Assembly: GCA_024689505.1 (NCBI GenBank)
Contig: JAILDJ010000004.1
Span: 22,368-86,367, forward strand
DNA: 64,000 bases
Direction of reading: 5' to 3'
Origin: Clostridiales bacterium
GTDB lineage: Bacteria; Bacillota; Clostridia; Lachnospirales; Bianqueaceae
Both the position numbers and the translations under genes were made by a program. The notes beneath the pieces are model-generated. The model searched no databases, was not told the DNA's origin, and saw nothing but the letters and a program-made list of their open reading frames with translations. Shown one piece after another: positions 7,581 to 17,232 of the stretch (the first letter of the stretch is position 1; each line of letters starts with the position of its first letter).

Positions 7581-10250
7581 ATGGCGGGTAAACTTACACC
7601 CATGATGGACCAGTATCTGGAGGTCAAACAACAAAATCCGGATTGTCTGCTGTTCTTCCGCCTGGGTGATTTTTACGAAATGTTTTTCGAGGACGCGGTC
7701 ACGACCTCTCGGGAACTGGAGCTTACGCTGACCTCCCGCAGCTGCGGACAGGATGAAAAAGCGCCTATGTGCGGTGTACCGTATCATGCAGCGGAGACCT
7801 ATATCCAGCGCCTGGTGCAGAAGGGTTACAAGGTCGCGATCTGCGAACAGATGGAGGATCCGCGGCTGGCCAAAGGCCTGGTCAAGCGGGAGATCACCCG
7901 CATCGTGACGCCGGGTACCACCATGAATCCCGAAAACGCGGATCAGGATCAGAACCATTACATCCTCTCGGTCAACCGTATCGAGGATGAGATCGGTATT
8001 GCGGTCTGCGATGTGACGACGGGTGCGTTCATGGTCACGGAATTCAGTGAGGAAGAGCGTTTCATGGATGAGATGGCCAAGTTCCGGCCGCAGGAGATCC
8101 TGGTCAACGCGGATCTGCTGGGGCTCGCCGGCCTCAACTTCGAGGAAATGAAGCGCCTGTACGATATCTATATCAACGCCTATGAGCCCTATCATTTCCA
8201 ACTGGAACGCTGCAAGGAGCAGATCCTGAACCATTTTAAGGTTTTATCGCTGGAAGGGCTGGGCCTTGGCGAAATGCCGCTGGCTGTCACGGCTGCCGGG
8301 GCTTTACTGGAGTACCTGCTGGATACGCAAAAGCGTGATCTGACGCACATCAGCCGCATCGATATCTATTCCGTGCAGCAGTTCATGATGCTGGATGCGT
8401 CGACAAGACGCAACCTGGAGCTGACAGAGACCATGCGGGACAAAAGCCGCCGAGGGTCGCTGCTCTGGGTACTGGATCATACCCATACGGCCATGGGCGG
8501 CCGTATGCTGCGCCGCTGGTTGGAACAGCCTCTGATCGAAGAGAAGGCTATCCAGGAGCGTCTGGACTGTGTCGAGGCCGTGGCGAACGATCCTATGCTC
8601 AGTGAGGAACTGAAGGAAGCCCTGGACGGAGTCTATGACATGGAACGGCTCATGGGCCGTGTCTGTTATGGATCTGCCGGTGCCCGGGATCTCATTGCTC
8701 TTAAGAATTCATTGGGCTGTCTGCCTGTGATCAAAGAGCTGCTGAAAGATCTGCCGGCCGATCGGTTTGCGGCCTTAGGCAGAGACATGGACACGCTGTC
8801 GGATCTTTTCGACCTGTTGGAAGCGTCCATCTACGAGGAACCGCCGATCACGCTGCGGGAAGGACATCTGATCAAGTCCGGATACAATGAGACGGTGGAT
8901 ACCCTGCGCAGCGCATCCACGGAAGGCAAAACCTGGCTCATGGATCTGGAGCAGAAGGAGAAGGAAGCCACTGGCATCAAAAACCTCAGGGTAGGTTACA
9001 ACCGTGTTTTCGGGTATTATATCGAAGTCAGCAAGGGCAATATGCCTCTGGTCCCGGATCGCTATATCCGCAAACAGACCCTGGCCAACGGGGAACGGTA
9101 TATCACTGAAGAACTGAAGAAGATCGAGGATACGCTGCTCGGCGCGCAGGACAAGGTCGTGGAGCTGGAATATCAGCTGTTCACAGAGATCCGCAGCCGT
9201 GTGGCCGGTGAACTGGTACGGATCCAGAGGACGGCGGATGAAGTAGCCGCTGTGGACGCGCTCCGTTCCCTGGGCGAGACCGCGTTCCGCAACCAGTATA
9301 CAAGACCCATAGTGCGGTATTCGATCAAAGAGGGCAAGAATGAGGGCATCCTGCGCATCAAAGAAGGCCGCCATCCGGTGGTGGAGAAGATGCTGGGCGA
9401 GGAACCCTTCATCGCGAACGATACCTACCTGGACAACGGCGACGATCGCACGGCCATCATCACCGGCCCCAATATGGCCGGTAAATCCACCTTCATGCGA
9501 CAGGTCGCAGTGATCCAGCTGATGGCGCAGATCGGTTCTTTCGTGCCGGCGGAGTCGGCGGAATTGTCGATCGTGGACCGCATCTTTACCCGCGTCGGTG
9601 CCAGTGACGACCTGGCCGGAGGACAAAGCACCTTCATGGTCGAGATGTCCGAGGTCTCCAACATCCTGCGTCATGCCACATCCCGCAGCCTGCTGATCCT
9701 GGACGAGATCGGCCGCGGTACGTCCACCTTCGACGGCCTGTCCATCGCCTGGGCAGTGGCGGAATACATCAGTGACCGTAAGATCATCGGGGCGAAAACG
9801 CTCTTTGCGACACACTATCATGAGCTGACCCAGATCGAGGGGCAGCTGGATGGTGTCAAGAACTACTGTGTGACCATCAAAGAAAACGGCGACGACGTCA
9901 TCTTCCTGCGCAAGATACTGCGGGGCAGCGGCGATCAGAGCTATGGTATCGAAGTCGCGAAACTGGCGGGTCTTCCCGCGGCTGTCGTGGGCCGTGCGCA
10001 TGAGATCCTGGACGAACTGCTGGACCAGGATATCGCGAAGCGCGCCGGCCAGATCAAAGCCAAGCGGCGCGGCCGTGCCGAGAGGAAAGAACCTATGGAG
10101 GATCAGATGTCTCTGTTCATGCCGCAGGCGCCGGAGGAGAATCCTGCGCTCGCGAAGCTGAAGGAACTGAAGATCCACGAAATGACGCCGATGCAGGCTA
10201 TGAACGCATTGTATGAACTGCAGCAGGAAGCACTGAAAGAACGGGGGTGA
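7581..10250 (+). CDS. mutS: DNA mismatch repair protein MutS
   Basis: MutS recognises mismatches and recruits MutL. The 889-residue protein has the mismatch-contacting F-x-E motif at F31-Y-E33 (GDFYEMFF), the connector and lever regions, and the C-terminal ABC-type ATPase with Walker A GPNMAGKST at 629-637, a STFMVEMSE signature and the Walker B segment LLILDEIGRGTS. The final 60 residues end in the MutL/MutS multimer region with EDQMSLF, which resembles the beta-clamp binding motif of MutS proteins. Its stop is 4 bases before the mutL start, so the two are translated from one message. Confidence 0.97.
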   Translation: MAGKLTPMMDQYLEVKQQNPDCLLFFRLGDFYEMFFEDAVTTSRELELTLTSRSCGQDEKAPMCGVPYHAAETYIQRLVQKGYKVAICEQMEDPRLAKGLVKREITRIVTPGTTMNPENADQDQNHYILSVNRIEDEIGIAVCDVTTGAFMVTEFSEEERFMDEMAKFRPQEILVNADLLGLAGLNFEEMKRLYDIYINAYEPYHFQLERCKEQILNHFKVLSLEGLGLGEMPLAVTAAGALLEYLLDTQKRDLTHISRIDIYSVQQFMMLDASTRRNLELTETMRDKSRRGSLLWVLDHTHTAMGGRMLRRWLEQPLIEEKAIQERLDCVEAVANDPMLSEELKEALDGVYDMERLMGRVCYGSAGARDLIALKNSLGCLPVIKELLKDLPADRFAALGRDMDTLSDLFDLLEASIYEEPPITLREGHLIKSGYNETVDTLRSASTEGKTWLMDLEQKEKEATGIKNLRVGYNRVFGYYIEVSKGNMPLVPDRYIRKQTLANGERYITEELKKIEDTLLGAQDKVVELEYQLFTEIRSRVAGELVRIQRTADEVAAVDALRSLGETAFRNQYTRPIVRYSIKEGKNEGILRIKEGRHPVVEKMLGEEPFIANDTYLDNGDDRTAIITGPNMAGKSTFMRQVAVIQLMAQIGSFVPAESAELSIVDRIFTRVGASDDLAGGQSTFMVEMSEVSNILRHATSRSLLILDEIGRGTSTFDGLSIAWAVAEYISDRKIIGAKTLFATHYHELTQIEGQLDGVKNYCVTIKENGDDVIFLRKILRGSGDQSYGIEVAKLAGLPAAVVGRAHEILDELLDQDIAKRAGQIKAKRRGRAERKEPMEDQMSLFMPQAPEENPALAKLKELKIHEMTPMQAMNALYELQQEALKERG

Positions 10251-10254
10251 ACCT

Positions 10255-12084
10255 ATGTCTGAGATCCGCATGCTGAGCCAGGAAACGATCAATCAGATCG
10301 CCGCCGGCGAAGTGATCGAACGACCGGCGTCCATCGTGAAAGAACTGGTAGAGAATGCCATCGATGCCGGTGCGTCCATGATCCATATCGAGATCCGAGA
10401 AGGTGGGATCAGCTATATCCGCGTGACGGACAATGGCTCAGGGATCCCTGCCGACCAGATCCGCCTGGCCTTCAAACGACATTCGACCAGCAAGATTCGG
10501 GATGCAGAGGATCTGACGAACATCGGGTCATTGGGCTTCCGAGGAGAAGCTTTGGCCAGTATCGCCGCTGTCAGCCGTGTCGAAGTCTTGACACGTACAC
10601 CTTCTTCGATCACCGGTACCCGCTACGTCATCGAGGGCGGGGAAGAGAAGCGCATGGAGGAGATCGCCGCGCCGGTGGGCACGACCTTCCGTGTGGAGAA
10701 CCTGTTTTTCAATACACCGGTGCGAAAGAAATTCCTGAAGAAGGAGAACGCGGAGGCATCCGCGGTCAGCGACTATGTACAGCGCATGGTCATGGGCCAT
10801 CCGGAGATTTCCTTCCGTTTCGTCCGCAATGGGAAAGAGCCATCCATCCACAGCCCCGGCAATAATCAGCTGAAGAACAGTATCTTCGCGGTGTATGGCA
10901 AGGACGTGCTGTCCGAGATGATCGAAGTCCGTGCGGACGGCCCTGTGCGCATCCGCGGCTACATCTCCAAACCGCAGCAGACGCGCGCCAGCCGCAATTA
11001 TGAGAACTATTATCTGAACGGCCGTTATATCCGCAGCAAGATCATCGAGAACGCGATCGATGATGCATATCGGGATTATGTGGTGCCAGGCACCTTCCCG
11101 GTCGTGGTCCTGCAGATCGATATGGACCCGGCGGAACTGGATGTCAACGTCCATCCGACCAAGATGCAGGTGCGATTTACCCGGGAACATGACGTGGGGA
11201 CCGTGCTGTATGAGGTGCTGTTGAGCCGACTGAAAGAACTGGATCTGACGGCCCGGTTGTCCGGTGCCGCGCAGCTGAAGCCCACGGTGGACGAAAGCGC
11301 TCCCGCATCTTTTGCGCTTCCGCCGACAGGAGCCGTTTCCATATCTCGGCCGGAAACGCCGGTACAGCCGGAACTGTCTCACCCAACGATACCACAGATA
11401 GACTATCGGCAGGAAGAGATCCTGGTACCACAGCCGTCTCCTGTACCACAAGTTTTGAAGGAGCCGGCGGCGCCTTATGAAGCTGAAATACCATCGGAAG
11501 CACCGATCCCGCAGGAAATGCGATTGGTCGGACAGCTGTTCCGAACGTTCTGGATCGCGGAACAGGGTGAGACCGCATATCTGATCGATCAGCATGCCGC
11601 CCATGAACGCGTATTGTACGATCGATTGAAGGAAAAGTTGTCCAAAGGTGCTTTGGATGCGCAGATCCTGTTGGAGCCTTTGATCGTTACCCTGGCGCCG
11701 CAGGCCTATCAGCGTGTCATGGAAGAAAAAGCCGTCTTCGAACGGTTGGGCTATAGTATCGACAGCTTCGGCGAGGATAGCGTGATCATCCGTGAGGTGC
11801 CGTATATCTTCAATGGCGGCCTGGGACAGGAGGACTTCCAGACGATGGTAGACCTGCTGCTCGAAGGCACGCGCCGCGTGGATCAGACCGTCCTGATCGA
11901 CCGCATGGCCACGATCTCCTGCAAAGCCGCGATCAAGGGCAATGACGCGATCTCTTTTGAAGAGATGCAGAGTCTGCTGGAACAGTTGATGGCGTCCCCC
12001 AATCCTTACAACTGTCCGCACGGCCGTCCGACCATGCTGACCATGACCCATCAGGAACTGGATCATCGGTTCAAACGGTCTTAG
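10255..12084 (+). CDS. mutL: DNA mismatch repair protein MutL
   Basis: This 609-residue protein has a GHKL ATPase N-terminus with ENAIDAGA (E33, N34), DNGSGI near 61-66 and GFRGEAL, then a proline-rich linker at about 340-410. The C-terminal domain carries metal-binding motifs of an endonuclease-type MutL: DQHAAHERVLYD, SCKAAIKG and CPHGRPT. In the first of these the last acidic residue is Asp where the usual motif (DQHA-x2-E-x4-E) has Glu. The gene starts 4 bases after mutS with a GGGGGTGA ribosome site inside the mutS end. It should work as the strand-nicking partner in a MutH-free repair pathway. Confidence 0.96.
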   Translation: MSEIRMLSQETINQIAAGEVIERPASIVKELVENAIDAGASMIHIEIREGGISYIRVTDNGSGIPADQIRLAFKRHSTSKIRDAEDLTNIGSLGFRGEALASIAAVSRVEVLTRTPSSITGTRYVIEGGEEKRMEEIAAPVGTTFRVENLFFNTPVRKKFLKKENAEASAVSDYVQRMVMGHPEISFRFVRNGKEPSIHSPGNNQLKNSIFAVYGKDVLSEMIEVRADGPVRIRGYISKPQQTRASRNYENYYLNGRYIRSKIIENAIDDAYRDYVVPGTFPVVVLQIDMDPAELDVNVHPTKMQVRFTREHDVGTVLYEVLLSRLKELDLTARLSGAAQLKPTVDESAPASFALPPTGAVSISRPETPVQPELSHPTIPQIDYRQEEILVPQPSPVPQVLKEPAAPYEAEIPSEAPIPQEMRLVGQLFRTFWIAEQGETAYLIDQHAAHERVLYDRLKEKLSKGALDAQILLEPLIVTLAPQAYQRVMEEKAVFERLGYSIDSFGEDSVIIREVPYIFNGGLGQEDFQTMVDLLLEGTRRVDQTVLIDRMATISCKAAIKGNDAISFEEMQSLLEQLMASPNPYNCPHGRPTMLTMTHQELDHRFKRS

Positions 12085-12093
12085 GAGCAGGTC

Positions 12094-13032
12094 ATGGAAA
12101 AGCAGAAGTTGTTGGTGATCGCCGGGCCGACTGCCTCCGGGAAATCTTCTCTGGCGGTCCAACTGGCGAAACGGTGGAACGGCGAGGTCATTTCAGCCGA
12201 TTCCATGCAGGTCTACCGCCGGATGGATATCGGTACGGCCAAAGTAACACCAGAAGAAACGGAAGGGGTCCCGCATCACCTGATCGATGTGCTGGAGCCG
12301 ACGGAGGAGTGGAACGTGGCCATGTTCCAGGAACAGGCCGGAGCGGCGATCCGGGATATCGCGTCCCACGGCAGGCTGCCGATCCTCTGCGGCGGCACCG
12401 GCTTCTATCTGCACGCGTTGTTATATGATACACAATTTGAGGAAGAGCCGGAACAGCGGGAGATCCGTCAGCAGTTGGAAGCGCGGATGCGGACCGAGGG
12501 ACCGGAAACGATGCATGAAGCGCTGCGTGCGGTCGATCCGGAAGCAGCCGAAAGCATCCATCCCCATAACGAAAAGCGTGTCATACGTGCGCTGGAGTAT
12601 TATCAGATCCATGGCACGCCCATCAGCCGGCATAACCAGGAAATGCGGCAGAAAGAGTCGCCGTACGATCTTTGCTGTCTGGCCTTGTCCATGGACCGCC
12701 AGCGGCTTTACGACCGCATCGACCTGCGTGTGGATCAAATGATCGAGCAGGGACTGGTCGAGGAAGTGCGGGCATTGGTCGCGGAAGGCCTTTCTGCTGG
12801 AATGACGGCGATGCAGGGCTTAGGGTATAAGGAGATCCTGCCCTATCTGGAAGGCCGTTGTACCCTGGAGGAAGCGGTGCGGATCCTGAAGCGCGATACC
12901 CGTCATTTTGCCAAGCGCCAGCTGACCTGGCTGCGGGCGGAGAAGGACATGCGATGGATCGACGCGGGGCAGGGACCGGAGGAACTGCTGCGGCAGGCAG
13001 AGGACCAGATTCGCCTGGTTTATGGCAAATAA
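12094..13032 (+). CDS. miaA: tRNA dimethylallyltransferase
   Basis: MiaA transfers the dimethylallyl group to A37 of tRNAs reading UNN codons, making the substrate for MiaB. The 312-residue protein has the P-loop GPTASGKSS near residue 9, the DSMQVYR segment, GTAKVT, and the CGGTGFY motif near residue 107. It begins 10 bases after mutL with a TTAGGAG ribosome site. Together with miaB, mutS and mutL it forms a cluster order well known in Clostridia. Confidence 0.96.
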   Translation: MEKQKLLVIAGPTASGKSSLAVQLAKRWNGEVISADSMQVYRRMDIGTAKVTPEETEGVPHHLIDVLEPTEEWNVAMFQEQAGAAIRDIASHGRLPILCGGTGFYLHALLYDTQFEEEPEQREIRQQLEARMRTEGPETMHEALRAVDPEAAESIHPHNEKRVIRALEYYQIHGTPISRHNQEMRQKESPYDLCCLALSMDRQRLYDRIDLRVDQMIEQGLVEEVRALVAEGLSAGMTAMQGLGYKEILPYLEGRCTLEEAVRILKRDTRHFAKRQLTWLRAEKDMRWIDAGQGPEELLRQAEDQIRLVYGK

Positions 13033-13035
13033 AGC

Positions 13036-13064
13036 TTGAAAATACAGACGAAATCAAGTACAAT
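13036..13064 (+). promoter_or_regulatory. Promoter before hfq
   Basis: TTGAAA at 13036-13041 and TACAAT at 13059-13064 are spaced by exactly 17 bases. hfq can therefore be transcribed independently of miaA. Confidence 0.75.
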
Positions 13065-13103
13065 CGACTATATATAGATATATAAGCACTATAGGAGGTT
13101 AAC

Positions 13104-13343
13104 ATGAACAAACAAATCAATCTCCAGGATACATTCCTGAACATCCTGCGCAAAGAGCGCAGTGAGGTGACCATCATCCTGACGAACGGTTATCAGCAGA
13201 AGGGTGTCATCAAAGGATACGACAATTTCGTAGTCATGCTGGATTCTGACAGCAAGCAGATGATGATCTACAAACACGCGATCTCCACGATCGTGCCGCT
13301 TCGGCCGGTATCTTTCAATACCATCCGGGAGGAGCAGGAATAA
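13104..13343 (+). CDS. hfq: RNA chaperone Hfq
   Basis: This 79-residue protein is a standard Sm-like RNA chaperone. The Sm1 region reads [32 protein letters not shown] and the Sm2 region carries YKHAIST, the usual Hfq variant of the conserved motif. It lacks the long disordered C-terminus of enterobacterial Hfq, as is normal in Firmicutes. A very strong AGGAGG ribosome site lies 7 bases before the ATG. It has its own promoter and is followed by a long stem-loop. Confidence 0.95.
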   Translation: MNKQINLQDTFLNILRKERSEVTIILTNGYQQKGVIKGYDNFVVMLDSDSKQMMIYKHAISTIVPLRPVSFNTIREEQE

Positions 13344-13347
13344 AAGC

Positions 13348-13390
13348 AGCAATCCACAGGGCCGACGCATAGAGGCTTCTGTGGATTGTT
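13348..13390 (+). terminator. Long hairpin after hfq, possible terminator or read-through control
   Basis: AGCAATCCACAG at 13348-13359 pairs with CTGTGGATTGTT at 13379-13390 in a 12-bp stem, and GCC/GGC add an inner stem in the loop. The T-rich tail is short and partly inside the stem. The hairpin lies just ahead of the ribosome site of the next gene. Confidence 0.6.
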
Positions 13391-13415
13391 CGGGTTTATG
13401 GAAATGAGGACAGGT

Positions 13416-14699
13416 ATGTCATATATAGAATCTTTGCAGCGGATGGGCATCTCCGAAGAGGTCGCATCCTTCTGTTTCGGTGCGGAAGAACGGCTGGCGG
13501 AGCGCTTCCGCGAGGTCGATCGTATCCAGGATGAAAACCAGTGGAAGGTCCTTGCGGCGATGCAGGAGCACATGGTCTCCGAGCGCCATCTGGAGGGCAG
13601 TACCGGTTACGGCATCGTGGATGATGGACGCGACACATTGGAAGCGGTCTATGCCGCGGTCTTCGGGGCTGAGGATGCGTTAGTGCGCGCGCAGATGATC
13701 TCCGGCACGCACGCGTTGACGACGGCCTTGTTCGGCTGCCTGCGTCCCGGGGACGAAGTCCTTTTCGCGACCGGTGCACCGTACGATACGCTGCAGGGGG
13801 TGGTCGGGATCCGGCCGGAGATCGGTTCTCTGGCAGAATTCGGCGTGACATACCGTATCGTGGAACTGACGAAAGAAGGCTTACCGGATATCGAAGCCAT
13901 CTGCGCTTCCATCGATCCGAAGACCCGTATGGTCGCGATCCAGCGTTCCAAGGGCTATGCGTTCCGGCATTCCCTTTCCGTTGAAGAGATCGGGCAGATC
14001 ATCGCGGCGGTACGCACGGTGCGTCCGGATGTTATCGTCATGGTGGACAACTGCTATGGCGAATTCGTGCAGACCATCGAGCCGGGGCAGGTCGGCGCGG
14101 ACCTGACTGTCGGTTCATTGATCAAGAACCCCGGTGCAGGACTTGCACCAGTGGGCGGCTATATCGCCGGCCGCAAGGATCTGATCGAGCGCTGTGCCGC
14201 ATGGCTGAACGCGCCGGGCATCGGAAAAGAGGGCGGCCCGTCCCTGAATATCAATCGCACATTCTATCAAGGTTTGTTCCTGGCGCCGCAGGTCGCGGCC
14301 AATGCCGTGAAAACGGCCATGCTGGCGGCGGAGGTCTTCCATAGTCTGGGCTTCGCCGTTTCACCGGCGGTGGAAGAGACACACTACGACATCGTCGAAG
14401 CTATCGCGCTCGGTGCGCCGGAACGGGTCCTGGCCTTCTGCCGGGGCATCCAGGCCGCCGCTCCGGTCGATAGTTATGCTACCCCTGAACCCTTTGATAT
14501 GCCGGGTTATGACTGCCAGGTCATCATGGCGGCAGGCGCCTTTATTTCCGGCGCTTCCATAGAACTGTCGGCGGATGCGCCGATGGTGCCGCCGTATACC
14601 GTCTATTTCCAGGGCGGCTTGACCTATAGTCATGGGAAATACGGTGTGATGAAGGCACTGCAAGCGCTAGTGGATCAGCATCTGGTGACACTGCCATGA
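13416..14699 (+). CDS. Methionine gamma-lyase-like PLP enzyme (YnbB family)
   Basis: This 427-residue protein belongs to the PLP-dependent family often annotated as methionine gamma-lyase family or aluminium resistance protein (YnbB in Bacillus), which regularly sits beside hfq and miaA. The PLP lysine is in AIQRSKGYAFR, with a VDNCYGEF segment providing the cofactor aspartate. I chose ATG 13416 because GAGGA precedes it by 5 bases; in-frame TTG 13386, ATG 13398 and ATG 13404 are alternatives, but the first overlaps the hfq hairpin. The natural substrate of this family is not settled. It overlaps the next gene by 4 bases. Confidence 0.88.
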   Translation: MSYIESLQRMGISEEVASFCFGAEERLAERFREVDRIQDENQWKVLAAMQEHMVSERHLEGSTGYGIVDDGRDTLEAVYAAVFGAEDALVRAQMISGTHALTTALFGCLRPGDEVLFATGAPYDTLQGVVGIRPEIGSLAEFGVTYRIVELTKEGLPDIEAICASIDPKTRMVAIQRSKGYAFRHSLSVEEIGQIIAAVRTVRPDVIVMVDNCYGEFVQTIEPGQVGADLTVGSLIKNPGAGLAPVGGYIAGRKDLIERCAAWLNAPGIGKEGGPSLNINRTFYQGLFLAPQVAANAVKTAMLAAEVFHSLGFAVSPAVEETHYDIVEAIALGAPERVLAFCRGIQAAAPVDSYATPEPFDMPGYDCQVIMAAGAFISGASIELSADAPMVPPYTVYFQGGLTYSHGKYGVMKALQALVDQHLVTLP

Positions 14700-16072
14700 T
14701 GCGGCTGCCCGAATCCTATATCGAACGCATGCGCATCCTTCTCGGTGCGGAGTTCGAGTCCTATCTGGCTTCGCTGGATCGGGAAGTGTATAATGGCATG
14801 CGGACCAATACGTTGAAACTGAGTCCGGAGGCGCTGGCGGAGGCGCGCGGCCTACAGGCCGATCGTGTGCCGTGGTGCCCGGAAGCTTTTTACACCAAGA
14901 CCGGGGATCAGGCATCGCGGCATCCCTACTACTACGCCGGTCTCTACTATCTGCAGGAACCCAGCGCCATGCTGCCGGCGGCGATGCTGCCGGTCCATCC
15001 CGGCGATCGTGTGCTGGACCTGTGTGCCGCGCCGGGCGGCAAAAGCACGCAGCTGCTGTGCCGACTGCAGGGAAAAGGGCTTCTTGTCTCCAACGATATC
15101 AGCCCGTCCCGGGCCAAAGCTTTGTTGAAAAATCTGGAATTGTTCGGCGGACGGAATTATGTGATCACAACAGAAGGACCCCATAAACTGAAGGAGCGTT
15201 TCGAGGGATTTTTCACGAAGATCCTTGTCGATGCGCCTTGTTCCGGTGAAGGGATGTTCCACAAGGAGCCGCAGATCGTCCGCAATTGGGAGCAGTACGG
15301 CAACGCCTACTATGCGGCGCTGCAGAAAGAGATCCTGGAGCATGCGGCCGCCATGCTTTCTCCAGGCGGGCAGCTTCTGTATTCCACCTGTACTTTTGCG
15401 CCGATGGAAGATGAGCAGACGATCCAGAACTTCCTGGAGGGGCATCCGGACTTTCATCTGATCCCGATCCTGCAGCAGGAAGGGTTCGATCATGGCCATC
15501 CGGAATGGATCGAGAAGGGGGATCCATCCTTGGTGAACTGCGCGCGTCTGTGGCCGCACCGCGTGCGCGGAGAAGGGCATTTCGCCGCCCTTCTGGAACG
15601 TGACGGCCGTGCGCCAGAGTGGGAGGCGCCGCGGCAACGCAGCGCTGTGCCGGAGCCGATCACGTCCTGGTGCAAAGAAAATCTGAAAACACCTTTGGAA
15701 CAGATCCTTCCGGAAGGGGCTTCGATCCGCTTGCAAGGCGAATATGCCGTGGCGGAGCTCCTGCCACAAACGTATCTGAAGGGACTTCGGGTGCTGCGCA
15801 GCGGATTGCTGCTGGGCACGTTGAAAAAAGACCGGTTCGAACCTTCGCAGGCACTGGCTATGGCTTTGACCATGCAAGATGCCGCACACACGTTGGATCT
15901 TCCGGCGGACAGTGACACCGTCCTGCGGTACCTCAAGGGTGAGACTTTGAGCGGGGACTTCCACAAAGACTGGTTCTTGGTCGGTGTGGACGGGCATCCC
16001 CTCGGATGGGGCAAAGGTGCCGATACATTGCTGAAAAACAAGTATTTGAAAGGTTGGAGATACCTCTCGTAG
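14696..16072 (+). CDS. RsmF/NOP2-type 5-methylcytosine RNA methyltransferase
   Basis: The enzyme should methylate a cytosine in rRNA (or tRNA) using S-adenosylmethionine. It is 458 residues long. The SAM-binding segment is VLDLCAAPGGKSTQL near 103-117, and the catalytic cysteines are in DAPCSGEGMF and in the STCTFAPMEDE segment. The C-terminal third resembles the RsmF-like domains that bind RNA. The ATG at 14696 overlaps the stop of the previous gene (ATGA), implying coupled translation; a second ATG follows immediately. The target base cannot be told from sequence. Confidence 0.92.
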   Translation: MMRLPESYIERMRILLGAEFESYLASLDREVYNGMRTNTLKLSPEALAEARGLQADRVPWCPEAFYTKTGDQASRHPYYYAGLYYLQEPSAMLPAAMLPVHPGDRVLDLCAAPGGKSTQLLCRLQGKGLLVSNDISPSRAKALLKNLELFGGRNYVITTEGPHKLKERFEGFFTKILVDAPCSGEGMFHKEPQIVRNWEQYGNAYYAALQKEILEHAAAMLSPGGQLLYSTCTFAPMEDEQTIQNFLEGHPDFHLIPILQQEGFDHGHPEWIEKGDPSLVNCARLWPHRVRGEGHFAALLERDGRAPEWEAPRQRSAVPEPITSWCKENLKTPLEQILPEGASIRLQGEYAVAELLPQTYLKGLRVLRSGLLLGTLKKDRFEPSQALAMALTMQDAAHTLDLPADSDTVLRYLKGETLSGDFHKDWFLVGVDGHPLGWGKGADTLLKNKYLKGWRYLS

Positions 16073-16095
16073 ACATACAGACAGGAGGCTATCAT

Positions 16096-17232
16096 ATGTA
16101 TGATCTGATCATCGCCGGAGCGGGGCCGGCCGGAAGTACACTGGCGCGCCGCATCGGCAAGGACCGTAAGGTCTTACTTTTAGATAAACGCGATCTGTCC
16201 GGCGCGGTACATTTCACAGGAGCAGCTGAGAAATGCTGCGGCGGTCTGCTGAACCCGCAGGCACAGGACGCATTGACAGAACAGGGCATCGCTCTGCCCA
16301 GAAGGATCCTGGAGGATCCGCAGCTGTTCTCGGTACGGGCGATCGATTTCGATAATCATATGGAACGCGTGTACCCCAAGCGCTACGTCAACATCGACAG
16401 GGTCGCCTTTGACCGCTATCTGATCGAATTGGCCGAAGAGCAGCCCGGGGTCACCTTGATGGAAAAAACACTGTTGCAGGATTTTGAGCAGCTGGAGGAT
16501 CGTGTGCGCGTCCGTGTGCTGCATAAGCCAAGCGGCGAAGTGCGGTATCTGGAGGCCAAGATCCTTGTCGGAGCGGATGGGGCGGCTTCCATCGTGCGGG
16601 AACGCATGAAGGAACGGTATCTGATCCCGGTCTCCGGCAATGTTTTGAGCGGCGCTGCAAAGGAATATGCTTGCCTGCAGGAACATTTCACGATGCCGGA
16701 GGGCTTCACGATGCCTTGGCATGCGGCCATATTCGACCGCTATGTCACAGACTTTTATAGCTGGATGATCCCGAAGGAAAACAGGTTGATCCTGGGTTCG
16801 GCGATCCCGGCAGGAGAGGATCTGCGCCTTAGGTTTTCCCGGCTGAAGGCAGAGCTGATCGATCTGGGATATCCACTGCAAGGTGCTCCCATCTACCGCA
16901 GCGGCGCCAAACTGCTCAGACCGCGCATGTTCGGCAGTGTCATTTCCGGCAAGGACCGCATCTTCCTTTGCGGCGAAGCGGCCGGGCTGATCAGCCCCAG
17001 TTCCGCGGAGGGCATCAGCTACGCGATCCGGAGCGGATCCATGCTGGCCGATGTACTGGCAAAGCCGGAGCAGGGCCGTCATAAAGCCTATGATCGGGCT
17101 TTGTGCGGATTGAAAAAGGAGATCGCAACGAAGAGTTTAAAATCACCAGTAATGTATGAACCCGCGCTGCGCGGACCGGTCTTTGTCAGCCGCCTGCTCA
17201 GCCTCAAGGTAAAGGATGTGCATCATGGCTGA
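16096..17232 (+). CDS. FAD-dependent oxidoreductase, geranylgeranyl-reductase-like
   Basis: This 378-residue flavoprotein begins with a Rossmann fold (LIIAGAGPAGSTLARR), and has the C-terminal FAD motif FLCGEAAGLISPSSAEGI near 293-310. A KCCGGLLNPQAQ segment at about 44-55 is typical of a clostridial subgroup of the geranylgeranyl reductase family. I chose ATG 16096 because AGGAGG precedes it; an earlier in-frame ATG at 16006 lies deep in the methyltransferase gene. The substrate is unknown; family members reduce isoprenoid chains or other lipids. Its end overlaps the next gene by 8 bases. Confidence 0.85.
   Translation: MYDLIIAGAGPAGSTLARRIGKDRKVLLLDKRDLSGAVHFTGAAEKCCGGLLNPQAQDALTEQGIALPRRILEDPQLFSVRAIDFDNHMERVYPKRYVNIDRVAFDRYLIELAEEQPGVTLMEKTLLQDFEQLEDRVRVRVLHKPSGEVRYLEAKILVGADGAASIVRERMKERYLIPVSGNVLSGAAKEYACLQEHFTMPEGFTMPWHAAIFDRYVTDFYSWMIPKENRLILGSAIPAGEDLRLRFSRLKAELIDLGYPLQGAPIYRSGAKLLRPRMFGSVISGKDRIFLCGEAAGLISPSSAEGISYAIRSGSMLADVLAKPEQGRHKAYDRALCGLKKEIATKSLKSPVMYEPALRGPVFVSRLLSLKVKDVHHG

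Noticed and set aside
8775-12162. Long minus-strand open frames opposite mutS and mutL
   Set aside because: They mirror coding sequence of two conserved genes, show the same low-complexity composition and have no start signals.
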